From: Planctomycetota bacterium
GTDB taxonomy: Bacteria; Planctomycetota; Phycisphaerae; WQYP01
NCBI GenBank assembly: GCA_021798635.1
Contig: JAJZGH010000224.1
Location: 1-8,027, forward strand
Direction of reading: 5' to 3'
DNA length: 8,027 bases
Numbering within the stretch: position 1 is the stretch's first letter; each line of letters begins with the position of its first letter. Both the position numbers and the translations under genes were made by a program. This document shows, piece by piece, positions 1 through 6,853 of the stretch. The notes beneath the pieces were generated by a model. The model was not told where the DNA came from. It searched no databases and saw only the letters and a list, made by a program, of their open reading frames with translations.

Positions 1-2846
1 TTTGGGGCAAATGGGGCGAAGCCGCAGGCATAGGGCAATTCCGTGAATAAAAGCCTCGCAGGTTCGCGGGCATTGAGAATTGCGTCGCGGACGGCCAGCG
101 CCGTCGGGGAAAGTTTTTTTGTGTTCAGCACGTAGGCCGGTAACCGGGCAACGAACACGCAGAGGTTCCGGACGACATCGAGAAGTTCGGCCTCCCGCTC
201 CGGTTGAGTCTTTACGTCCAACACCGCAAGCAATTGTTGGAAAACTTCCGCTCGCACGCCCTCAATCTTGCAATACTGGATGTCAAATTTTTCGGGCGAT
301 TTGGTTAGAACCAGTATGTCCTCCGCGCCAAGTTCGCGGAGATAGGTGCCATCCTTGTAGAAGGCGACGTCTCGGTCATGGGCGATGGCAAATACCGTGA
401 GCAGCAAAGGAATGATGCCGTCGCGGCATCCGTAGGGCGGTTTCCGCATTTCCGCGAAGAGGGACGCAACACTGACGCGCCGATCAGGCTCACTCTGGAT
501 TATTTTGCTAATCAAATGCAGCACGGGGAGGATTCGGCATTTCTGATCGGCGACGGGGTTAGGCTCTCCGATCACCCATCGGACCCCTTGCTTGGCATGC
601 AGCCCGGTATTCCTAAGGAGGGAGAGGTAAATACTCATTTCCGGCGGCTTCTTCAGGGGAGACATCCCCAATAGCTCGGCGTGCGCGCTTGTGAACATCC
701 TCTCTACGAGCCGCATTCGTGCCGCTGCTGCGGCAGAGCTTATTGCACGTCGGTTGATTAGCTCATTGTAGATGCGCGGGGCGCGTGGGAATGTTTCGTC
801 GAGAATGTTCGACAACTGCTGTAGCAAGTCACGTCCGCCCTTGACCGCGACGGAGCGGCCCATTCGGAACCATTCTAGCCCCGTCTCTCCGGATGACTGT
901 GTAATACCGATGCGACTCTCGATGCACTTTTGCAGTTGCGACCCTGCCGCAGTTCGCTGCCGCGAGACCTCTTCACGGGCAAATTTGTCCGAATTCAGTT
1001 CCGGCGTGTTCGCGGAAATCCAATCCCATCGCTGTACTTCCTGAACCAGCCCAATGAGGAATTCCAGTTCCTTGGGGACGGCGATCAGGCAGTTCGGTTC
1101 TTGCTTAAAACGATCTTGTTTTGCAAACTTTATTGCCGCCTCACGGTCGTCGGCACTTTCGCAGAGCGGCACAATGATTAAGCCATCTGAGGCGGGCGGC
1201 ACCTGCGAGAGTGTTTCCGACAGTTGCGCCATTAAGCGGTATTGCACCTCAAAATGGCGGAGAGTTCCGGTCTCTATGTAATGCCGCCGGGCTACGATCG
1301 GGCGGGGATCAAGCAGTTCCTTGACGGAAGTTGCGACCTGCTGGGCTGTGCCCACGGCACGGCATGCATCTTCATAAGCTTTTTCAAGATCTACCGATGT
1401 GTGTGGCCATAGACAAAGTCCGCGGGCTCGCCCCCGGTTGTAGAGAATTCTCTTTCCGTGGTGGAGTTTCTCGAGCGATTCCCGTACCCGTATCCGCGTG
1501 CCTGGCGTTGGGCCTTCAAGTGCAAGGGAGACGGACTCCTCGGTCGGCAGCAGGTCCCCGTCGTTCAGCAAGTTGAGTATGCCCACCGTTTTCAGCACGT
1601 TGACTTCTAACTCGCTCTCTGTCGAGAAGCTGTCGATAGTGGAATCGATCAGATTCCAGTGGCTCCGGTAGCTCTGTGTTGCGAGGCGGTGTCCAAAGTT
1701 CGTCCGGACATAATCGTAGAAATCGTGCAGGCGGTATGGGGCCCTGTCGGGGGCTCGCCTTGCGGAGAATGCCTGTAAGCCAAACGGCTCATTGGATAAT
1801 AGGAAGCTGAAGAGGGATCGCTCGTTCTGGCCGAAACGTCGAAACGTGCGGATGAGCACGGGGATCACGGTCGGGTGTAGCGGATAAAGCCGGACAGCGA
1901 CGTCAGAAAGCGTTTTGCCGTGCCCGGAGCCAAACCATCCCAATGCGGCGGTCTGCTGCATCGCCCGTCTCAATTCTCGCGCTACCGATTTCGGGATTTG
2001 TTGCGTCTTGACATTAAGGGCCGAGGCGACGAGGTGGGCTATTTCGCTAACCGGCTGGTCGAATACGATTTCCTCAAACCGTCCAGCGACCTTTTCCCAT
2101 TCCCGCTGGGCGGATTGGTGGAGTTTGTCCGCGTAGGCGTTAAAACCTTGGTGGAGCAGGCTCACCACGAACAAGGGTTGGCCGCCACTCCGCGCGGCTG
2201 CCTCCGCAAGCCTCTGAAGCAGGAAAACGTCCTGCCGCTGCGGCTGCAATGCCGCAAACTCGAGAAATTTCCCAAGCTCGTCGATGATTAGAAGTAACCC
2301 CGTGCCCTTGCGATCCTCGGTGATTGTTGAATTGGCTCTGAGGACCAGCCGAAAGATTTGATCCTCCGTTGGTTCCGTGCCCGCGCGAAGGAGCGCTCGG
2401 ACTTCGGTCGCGAGTTTTGATTTAGAAACGGTTCTGTACGCCTGTTCCATCGCCACGGCCAGTGACTCTAAAATGGATAAGCCCAGTGCTTGTCGTGAAC
2501 AAGTTACGAGGACGGGGATGAGCCGTGGTGCCTTGGCCGAAATGGGCGTGGACGCTACGGCCTCGCGAAGGTGACGAGGGATGCTAGCCCCGTGGCCAGC
2601 GAGTGTGTGGGCCAACAGCAACGCAAAACTGGACTTTCCGCACCCGTAGTCGCCGGTCATACGCCATGCACGCTGGCTGGAGCCGGGCTCTAATCCGCTG
2701 GCCACCCTGCCCAGGCAGGCCTGTGTGAAATCGGTCATCACGTATCCGGAGAGGGCACTTGGGTCTTGGAAATCGCGGCCCAAGTTAGCCGACCGCAGAA
2801 AGCGGCTGCCCAGTGTGAACAGGCTCGCAATGCTTTTGTCAGGCAT
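1..2846 (-). CDS. Large P-loop ATPase, SspC-like, partial (3' end outside window)
   Basis: Reading leftwards from ATG at 2846, the frame stays open to position 1, giving 948 codons with no stop; the C-terminus lies outside the window. The N-terminal domain has a clear Walker A, GDYGCGKS (residues 65-72, K71), and a Walker B, LLLIIDELGKF (D189-E190). The remaining 700-plus residues show no catalytic motif I recognise, and no signal peptide or membrane segment was seen, so it is probably cytoplasmic. The start overlaps the stop of the upstream DUF4007 gene by 8 bases (ATGCCTGA), which indicates one operon with coupled translation. A DUF4007 protein followed by an ATPase matches SspB-SspC of Ssp phosphorothioation systems, where the ATPase supports sulfur modification of the DNA backbone together with SspD. 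That role is inferred from context. A BREX-type BrxC/PglY ATPase is the main alternative. The P-loop ATPase call is secure; the SspC assignment is moderate. Confidence 0.85.
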   Translation of the reverse strand, partial: MPDKSIASLFTLGSRFLRSANLGRDFQDPSALSGYVMTDFTQACLGRVASGLEPGSSQRAWRMTGDYGCGKSSFALLLAHTLAGHGASIPRHLREAVASTPISAKAPRLIPVLVTCSRQALGLSILESLAVAMEQAYRTVSKSKLATEVRALLRAGTEPTEDQIFRLVLRANSTITEDRKGTGLLLIIDELGKFLEFAALQPQRQDVFLLQRLAEAAARSGGQPLFVVSLLHQGFNAYADKLHQSAQREWEKVAGRFEEIVFDQPVSEIAHLVASALNVKTQQIPKSVARELRRAMQQTAALGWFGSGHGKTLSDVAVRLYPLHPTVIPVLIRTFRRFGQNERSLFSFLLSNEPFGLQAFSARRAPDRAPYRLHDFYDYVRTNFGHRLATQSYRSHWNLIDSTIDSFSTESELEVNVLKTVGILNLLNDGDLLPTEESVSLALEGPTPGTRIRVRESLEKLHHGKRILYNRGRARGLCLWPHTSVDLEKAYEDACRAVGTAQQVATSVKELLDPRPIVARRHYIETGTLRHFEVQYRLMAQLSETLSQVPPASDGLIIVPLCESADDREAAIKFAKQDRFKQEPNCLIAVPKELEFLIGLVQEVQRWDWISANTPELNSDKFAREEVSRQRTAAGSQLQKCIESRIGITQSSGETGLEWFRMGRSVAVKGGRDLLQQLSNILDETFPRAPRIYNELINRRAISSAAAAARMRLVERMFTSAHAELLGMSPLKKPPEMSIYLSLLRNTGLHAKQGVRWVIGEPNPVADQKCRILPVLHLISKIIQSEPDRRVSVASLFAEMRKPPYGCRDGIIPLLLTVFAIAHDRDVAFYKDGTYLRELGAEDILVLTKSPEKFDIQYCKIEGVRAEVFQQLLAVLDVKTQPEREAELLDVVRNLCVFVARLPAYVLNTKKLSPTALAVRDAILNAREPARLLFTELPYACGFAPFAP

Positions 2847-3786
2847 AAATGTACTCCGCAGCATAAATTGCCTTCAGCAACTCGATACCGGTTATGTTAC
2901 CGCGCCTTCGGACTTGCTGCAGGGTAGCGGAATCGTGGTAGGCGAATGGCGCTTTTTTGTGCTTCGACAGATGGTCCAATCGAGCCCGGATATCTTCTTC
3001 CGGGATTTTGAAGATCTGGCCGGGGCTTCCATGCCCGTGGGCGACTTCCCGAAGCGGGACCGTTTCTTCATTTCGGTGGTGTTTGTTCCAAAAATCGCCC
3101 AAACAATAAATGAAAAGTTCCGGAGTTATTTCGGGCTTTTCCTCACGGCGGAAGGCGTAAATTGGTTCACGTTTTCCGGAGACCTCCTCGACTTCCTTTT
3201 CACCAACCCTTACAAGCAGTTCAAGCTCGACGAGCGGGCAATCAAGGGTGTCCTCCTGGATCTCCCCCCTTCGGCCGCGCGTCGGGCAATAGCTATGGAT
3301 GAATGTGTCAAGGTGGTGTCCCAGAGTCACAGCTGAAACAGGGGCTGCGTGTTTTTCCGCCTCCTTGAGCAATATTGCGGCGGCTTTGCCCGGCGTCAGT
3401 TCGGGGACCTGCCACCGGTTGAGTAGATAATCCCAGGCAAGGAGGGGGGTTTTGGTGTCGGTGGACAGGTTCCAGTGAAGAATCCAAAGTGTGCGCACGT
3501 CCTCCAAGAAAGGATCAAGCCCGTGTTCGCCAAGCAGGGCCGCGCCGGCCTCGGTGGGGTGATGGCATCCGCCCTTGGGGTCGGCCGTGACCATGGCCGC
3601 CGCTTGTGACCAAAAGCGGATTGAGCGAACCATATTTTTGCCGACGCCCAGCGTCACCATGGCATTTTCTTCGTCGGAAAAAAGCCGAGGGTCGGACAAC
3701 AACGCGCGTATTGCTTTCGGAAGCCAAGTATAACGGAACGAGAACGTCTCATGCCCTGAGATTCGATAAGGTCTTTCCGTTGGCAT
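2839..3786 (-). CDS. DUF4007 family protein, SspB-like
   Basis: A 315-residue protein if started at 3786. The N-terminus carries the block I associate with DUF4007, RISGHETFSFRYTWLPKA (residues 8-25), followed by GVGKNMVRSIRFW (47-59) and a tryptophan-rich stretch, WILHWNLS, typical of the middle of the family. No signal peptide or membrane segment is visible. From memory of the literature, SspB, the DNA nickase of SspABCD phosphorothioation systems, belongs to this family, so a DNA-nicking or DNA-binding role in backbone modification is likely but not shown here. The ATG at 3786 is chosen because GGAG lies 5 bases upstream. An in-frame ATG at 3819 would add 11 residues, but it has no good ribosome site and falls between the -35 and -10 of the likely promoter. 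The TGA stop is embedded in the start of the downstream ATPase gene. No cysteine desulfurase (SspA) lies next to it on its 5' side. Confidence 0.88.
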   Translation of the reverse strand: MPTERPYRISGHETFSFRYTWLPKAIRALLSDPRLFSDEENAMVTLGVGKNMVRSIRFWSQAAAMVTADPKGGCHHPTEAGAALLGEHGLDPFLEDVRTLWILHWNLSTDTKTPLLAWDYLLNRWQVPELTPGKAAAILLKEAEKHAAPVSAVTLGHHLDTFIHSYCPTRGRRGEIQEDTLDCPLVELELLVRVGEKEVEEVSGKREPIYAFRREEKPEITPELFIYCLGDFWNKHHRNEETVPLREVAHGHGSPGQIFKIPEEDIRARLDHLSKHKKAPFAYHDSATLQQVRRRGNITGIELLKAIYAAEYIYA

Positions 3787-3809
3787 CAGTTCTCCAAATT
3801 TGTTCGCGG

Positions 3810-3838
3810 ACGCTACCATGCTCTATTCAGCATGTCAA
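3810..3838 (-). promoter_or_regulatory. Promoter of the DUF4007-ATPase operon
   Basis: On the minus strand a perfect -35, TTGACA (3838-3833), is followed after 17 bases by TAGCGT (3815-3810), a weak -10. Transcription would start near 3803, leaving a short leader that contains the GGAG ribosome site and the ATG at 3786. The weak -10 suggests dependence on an activator or low basal expression. Confidence 0.5.
3817..3834. promoter_or_regulatory. Inverted repeat (putative operator) between -35 and -10
   Basis: CATGCT (3817-3822) and AGCATG (3829-3834) are perfect 6-bp inverted arms separated by CTATTC. The dyad overlaps the edge of the TTGACA -35 and fills most of the spacer of the operon promoter, a usual place for a dimeric repressor. 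The protein that binds it is unknown; no regulator gene is adjacent. Confidence 0.45.
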
Positions 3839-3844
3839 GCAATA

Positions 3845-3864
3845 AAACAGCGTGTCCGCTGTTT
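3845..3864. promoter_or_regulatory. Perfect 8-bp dyad upstream of the operon promoter
   Basis: AAACAGCG (3845-3852) and CGCTGTTT (3857-3864) are perfect inverted arms around TGTC. The dyad sits just upstream of the minus-strand -35, where an activator or a second repressor dimer could bind. It could also form an RNA hairpin in leftward or rightward transcripts, but no T run follows it on the plus strand, so a simple terminator is less likely. Confidence 0.45.
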
Positions 3865-3988
3865 CAATAGCGCGGTTACGGCGCGAACCTCACTAAGTTT
3901 TGGTGCATGGGCGCGACTTAATGAATACCGTGGGGTACAACGTATCGGGTGGGCACTATGCCACTTAGATGTGGTTGGTGCGTTAGGG

Positions 3989-3997
3989 TGGTATACT
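3989..3997 (+). promoter_or_regulatory. Extended -10 promoter for the secreted-protein gene
   Basis: TGGTATACT gives a TG-n extension (3989-3990) directly before TATACT (3992-3997), five of six bases matching the -10 consensus. No good -35 lies 16-18 bases upstream, which fits extended -10 promoters. Transcription would start near 4004, giving a leader of about 50 bases before the ATG at 4056. Confidence 0.45.
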
Positions 3998-4055
3998 ATA
4001 GGCGATGGAACAGATGGTTTAACGCAATAGTGGGCAGTGCCATAAAAGGTGATCA

Positions 4056-5894
4056 ATGAGACGACAAACTACTGCGGTGAGAAATTTTTGTGCCCTGGCT
4101 ATTGTAGCCTCACTGACAGCAGGGGCGTATGCTTCAACGCCGGCGCAAGCTGCTGCGGTGTCTGGCGTGGGGACACCCTGCGGGAAGTATGTTCCGGCAG
4201 ATGCCGCTTTTTATATGGGCTGGGCCGGGAAGCCTGAAAAATGGCCGGGCTATCAATCTTCGCGGCTGGCCAAGATTCTTAAAAACAGTCATATTGCCGA
4301 TTTCTTCAGCCAGGACATTCCGGCTATTTTGGCCGCCCGTGCCCGTGGCAACCCGGGGACGATGCGGCAGGCGAATCATGCCGGCAAAATGGCATCGCTG
4401 TTTTTTAATCACCCGTTTGCGGTTTATGTGTTGCCGCTGGCTCCCGGGCAATCCAAGCTTTCTATCGGCATTCTTGTCGATGCCGGGAAAGATCGCGATA
4501 AAATTATCGGGGCCTTCCATGCCATGCAAAAGCGGCAAAAATATACAAACACAAAACAGCCCATGAACGCCAAAATCGGATATTACGGTTCCTGGGTGTA
4601 CGATTTTATAAACCCCACCTCCGAGATGATGCAGGCCTTTGCGGGAAAAGCTGATCCATTAGCGGCCTCGAAGAGATTCCAAAAAGCCATCCCCTTGGGC
4701 ATCACAGACCCGGTTTTAGATGTTTACCTGGACTTTGCTGCCGCGAAAAGTGACGAATTGCTGCTGGCCGGCTATGCCAAACGCCTGCCGCAGGCGCGGA
4801 TGTATCTGGGCGATGTCGATGTCGGAACACAGGATCAAGCTTATAAAAGCTATGGGATGACGGCGGGGTTTGTCGATGGCCAATGGCGGCAGGATAGTTT
4901 CGTTGCCTATCAGCATCCCCCGGTACATTCCGGTCGGGCCATATCCCTGCTCAAACTTGCACCAGTCAATGCCGTGGACGCTTCGGTTTTTCATCTGAAC
5001 TTAACCACCATTGCCAATGGCGTGCTGGCGGCGGTAAAAGCCCGGGGAGACAGCAAAATGGTGAATCAGGGCTTGCAAACCGTCAATGAGATGACCGGCG
5101 TGGATTTGCAGCAGGATTTGATCCACGCGCTTGGTGCCCGCTGGCTCATGTATGAATTACCAACGCCCGGGCTGCCCGCATTTAATGGTTACGTACTGGC
5201 CAATCGCCTGCGGCACCCCAACCGTATTATGCAGGCATTGGCCGTGCTGATGCCCGTGGCCGTGATGGGTGGAAACGCCATGGCCCGGCAGCGCGGCATG
5301 AGCGCCAAGACGCTGTCCCTGAATTCCGTACAAATGGGCGATGTAACCATTAATGAGATCGGTGCCGCCGGCACACAGTTATGTTATGTCATTGATAATA
5401 ATAACTTTTTTATCACCCTTAACCTCAAATGTATGCGCGCGGCCATCACCCAGGAAAAAGCGAAAACATCGGTACTTGATAATCCGGCGTTTAAGCATGT
5501 ATTGGCTGAACTGAATAATCCGCCTTCCCCGGCAACTGTGAGCTTTACCGATTCACCTAAGCTGGTTTCCGCAGGCTATAAGCTGCTTACTAAGCAACTG
5601 CAAACAATGCTGACCAAGGCCGGCATTCAATTGCCGCTCCCGCTGGCACGCGTCGCCCCGCCACTGATGGATTTGATTGCGGCCATGAAGCCATCCGGAT
5701 CAGCAAGCTGGTTTGATTCCGCCGGCTGGCATCAGCGAAGCATCAGTGCGTTTCCGCTGGCGGGAATATTTACAGCCCAATCTCCCAGCCACTATGTGAG
5801 CTTTTTTTCATCGGCATGGACTGCGAAATATCCCGGCACCAAAACCGCCGCCGCCCCCGCCCGCGACTCTGGTACTGCCCGTAACAGTAATTAG
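4056..5894 (+). CDS. Secreted hypothetical protein, 612 residues
   Basis: The protein starts with a Sec-type signal peptide: a basic n-region (MRRQTTAVR), a hydrophobic core around residues 11-24, and candidate signal peptidase I sites after AYA (26) or AQA (32). There is no lipobox and no later convincing membrane segment, so it should be exported to the periplasm or beyond. The mature part opens with the phrase YVPADAAFYMGW (about 45-56). This recalls large secreted proteins of unknown function in Planctomycetota, possibly in the DUF3352 neighbourhood, but I cannot assign a family. The rest is a mixed alpha/beta sequence with no recognised catalytic motif. The C-terminal tail after about residue 590 is rich in Ala, Pro, Thr and Ser and looks disordered. 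A good ribosome site, AAGGTG, lies 4 bases before the ATG. The gene is monocistronic: divergent from the DUF4007 operon and convergent with the STAS gene. Confidence 0.9.
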   Translation: MRRQTTAVRNFCALAIVASLTAGAYASTPAQAAAVSGVGTPCGKYVPADAAFYMGWAGKPEKWPGYQSSRLAKILKNSHIADFFSQDIPAILAARARGNPGTMRQANHAGKMASLFFNHPFAVYVLPLAPGQSKLSIGILVDAGKDRDKIIGAFHAMQKRQKYTNTKQPMNAKIGYYGSWVYDFINPTSEMMQAFAGKADPLAASKRFQKAIPLGITDPVLDVYLDFAAAKSDELLLAGYAKRLPQARMYLGDVDVGTQDQAYKSYGMTAGFVDGQWRQDSFVAYQHPPVHSGRAISLLKLAPVNAVDASVFHLNLTTIANGVLAAVKARGDSKMVNQGLQTVNEMTGVDLQQDLIHALGARWLMYELPTPGLPAFNGYVLANRLRHPNRIMQALAVLMPVAVMGGNAMARQRGMSAKTLSLNSVQMGDVTINEIGAAGTQLCYVIDNNNFFITLNLKCMRAAITQEKAKTSVLDNPAFKHVLAELNNPPSPATVSFTDSPKLVSAGYKLLTKQLQTMLTKAGIQLPLPLARVAPPLMDLIAAMKPSGSASWFDSAGWHQRSISAFPLAGIFTAQSPSHYVSFFSSAWTAKYPGTKTAAAPARDSGTARNSN

Positions 5895-5914
5895 AGTTAC
5901 TGGAGACAGGCTCC
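5885..5914 (+). other. Two small hairpins at the convergent gene junction
   Basis: CAGTAA (5885-5890) pairs with TTACTG (5897-5902) around the stop codon of the secreted-protein gene. Partly overlapping it, GGAG (5902-5905) pairs with CTCC (5911-5914). Only 35 bases separate the two convergent stops. Neither hairpin has a T run, so terminator function in either direction is possible but weakly supported. Confidence 0.3.
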
Positions 5915-5929
5915 TGGCACCGTTGCTGT

Positions 5930-6316
5930 TCAGCGATTACCCTTCACCAGCCGAAGCCAGTTCTGGATTTTGGCCACGGCCTGATCGTTGTCATCATGGA
6001 TTTGAAAGAGGGTATCGAGTCGGGTGGTGGAAAACACTTCACGAATTTCCGGTCGGATGCCGGCAAGGCGGATTTGCCCCTGCCTTGCCGTAATGTGTTG
6101 CCGCAGGTTCAACAGGGTCCGTAATGCCATGGAGGAAAGATGCTGCACCTGAGAAAAGTCGATGACCAGCAGCGGCGGATTGGCTTCTTTAATGGCTTCC
6201 AACGTGTCATGTTCAATGCGGTCCAGCAGGGCTCCATCGAGCAGTTGAGAACATAACAGTTCCACAACGAACACAGGATTATGGTCCGTTACCTTGATGG
6301 TCGGAAAACTATCCAT
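5930..6316 (-). CDS. Single STAS-domain protein, anti-sigma factor antagonist type
   Basis: A 128-residue protein consisting of one STAS domain, the usual length for SpoIIAA/RsbV-like antagonists. The core LLVIDFSQVQHLSSMALRTL (about 49-68) corresponds to the conserved strand and helix that carry the phosphorylatable serine; S61 is the best candidate, followed by S62. In the family an unphosphorylated antagonist binds an anti-sigma kinase and frees the sigma factor, and phosphorylation reverses this. The local motif departs from the usual DSSG: the Asp is Leu60 and the Gly is Met63, so switching by phosphorylation is uncertain. No sigma factor, kinase or phosphatase gene is adjacent, so the partners must be encoded elsewhere. 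The ATG at 6316 has GGAGG 7 bases upstream. An out-of-frame ATG at 6320 opens a three-codon mini-ORF (M-Y-G-stop) that overlaps the real start. The protein is cytosolic, with no membrane segment. Confidence 0.9.
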   Translation of the reverse strand: MDSFPTIKVTDHNPVFVVELLCSQLLDGALLDRIEHDTLEAIKEANPPLLVIDFSQVQHLSSMALRTLLNLRQHITARQGQIRLAGIRPEIREVFSTTRLDTLFQIHDDNDQAVAKIQNWLRLVKGNR

Positions 6317-6419
6317 ACATACACCTCCAACCCGGATTCAAAACACTTCCCCACGCCGCAACAGGAAACGGCGTTACAGCATAATCCTTAGGATACCCGC
6401 CAAACGCGCCGCCGTAAAT

Positions 6420-6451
6420 TGCAGGAAGCCTGCACTGCAAGAAGCCTGCAC
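6420..6451. repeat. 16-bp tandem repeat, two copies
   Basis: TGCAGGAAGCCTGCAC (6420-6435) is followed directly by TGCAAGAAGCCTGCAC (6436-6451), with one mismatch. The first copy is also a dyad, TGCAGG/CCTGCA around AAG. The second copy runs into the direct repeat that flanks the MITE-like unit. Confidence 0.75.
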
Positions 6452-6596
6452 ATTGGGTTGGGCGTGGCAATATTTCCGGGCACCCCGCATCAACTCGACC
6501 GGCGAGCCGCCGGGTTTATCCCGGTGGGCTTCAGCATTCCAGTGAAAAGGCGGCTTTTTTTATCCCGCCCGGAAAAATTGCCACGCACATTGGGTT
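6448..6596. mobile_element. MITE-like unit: 20-bp inverted ends flanked by 10-12-bp direct repeats
   Basis: The left arm GCGTGGCAATATTTCCGGGC (6462-6481) and the right arm GCCCGGAAAAATTGCCACGC (6567-6586) are inverted copies with one mismatch in 20. Just outside them, GCACATTGGGTT occurs in direct orientation at 6448-6459 and 6585-6596; its last 10 bases lie wholly outside the right arm and 2 bases before the left arm. Inverted ends plus a flanking direct repeat are the marks of a non-autonomous transposable element (about 127 bp) with a target duplication. There is no coding capacity. The alternative is a structured RNA or REP-like palindrome whose flanking repeat arose by chance or slippage. 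No known insertion sequence is recognised from the ends. Confidence 0.5.
6505..6561 (+). terminator. Terminator-like hairpin with T7 run and a competing inner stem
   Basis: AGCCGCC (6505-6511) can pair with GGCGGCT (6549-6555), which opens a run of seven T (6555-6561): the form of a Rho-independent terminator, though its loop is long. The same AGCCGCCGGG (6505-6514) can instead pair with CCCGGTGGGCT (6520-6530) across a TTTAT loop, with one bulged G and one G-U pair, forming a tighter local hairpin. The two structures are mutually exclusive. It lies inside the MITE-like unit, and no gene clearly ends here on the plus strand. Confidence 0.4.
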
Positions 6597-6656
6597 TGAC
6601 GAAGGACCGGGATTTTAATGGACCTGCGAGGTCGTGGGTAACAGGACAAGTGAATA

Positions 6657-6747
6657 ATGAGTAATGAGTAAATTATCGGAACTTCCAAATTTCTGATCCG
6701 TGATCCATGATCATTGAAATTCCTCCGTTTACCTCCGCTACCTCCTG
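6657..6747. repeat. Clusters of 7- and 9-bp micro-repeats
   Basis: Three separate short arrays follow one another: ATGAGTA twice (6657-6670), TGATCCG/TGATCCA/TGATCAT (period 7, 6694-6714), and TCCTCCGTT/TACCTCCGC/TACCTCCTG (period 9, 6721-6747). The last gives three GGAGG-like strings on the minus strand. Each array has its own unit with small drift, suggesting replication slippage or dispersed intergenic repeat families. Confidence 0.65.
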
Positions 6748-6828
6748 TGAATTAACGTCCTTATTCATTATCAAATATCCCTGTACGCAACACATAGGGA
6801 AGCCCCGACGCACGAAGACCCAGTGTTT

Positions 6829-6853
6829 ATCCGCGTAATCCGCGAAATCCGCG
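6829..6853. repeat. Triplicated 9-bp unit ATCCGCG(T/A)A
   Basis: ATCCGCG begins at 6829, 6838 and 6847 with a strict period of 9. The units supply the arms of the terminator-like hairpin that follows. Similar ATCCGCG-like strings are, as I remember, common in intergenic DNA of several bacterial phyla, so this may be one member of a dispersed family. Confidence 0.65.

Noticed and set aside
2725..3336. A 203-codon open frame on the plus strand
   Set aside because: It lies wholly antisense to the DUF4007 and ATPase genes, which have family motifs and coupled starts; its protein shows no recognisable motif.
3952..3968. A possible sigma-54 promoter around GGCACTATGCCAC
   Set aside because: The GG and GC elements do not fall at the required spacing on either strand.
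4134..4538. A 134-codon open frame on the minus strand
   Set aside because: It is antisense to the secreted-protein gene, has no family signature, and is best explained as a shadow of that gene.
6673..6714. A 13-codon minus-strand open frame preceded by GGAGG at 7 bases
   Set aside because: The GGAGG strings come from the 9-bp repeat array and part of the frame from the 7-bp array; no promoter or conservation can be shown, so chance is more likely.
6829..6853. A CRISPR-like array
   Set aside because: The units are 9 bp with no spacers, and no cas gene is present.
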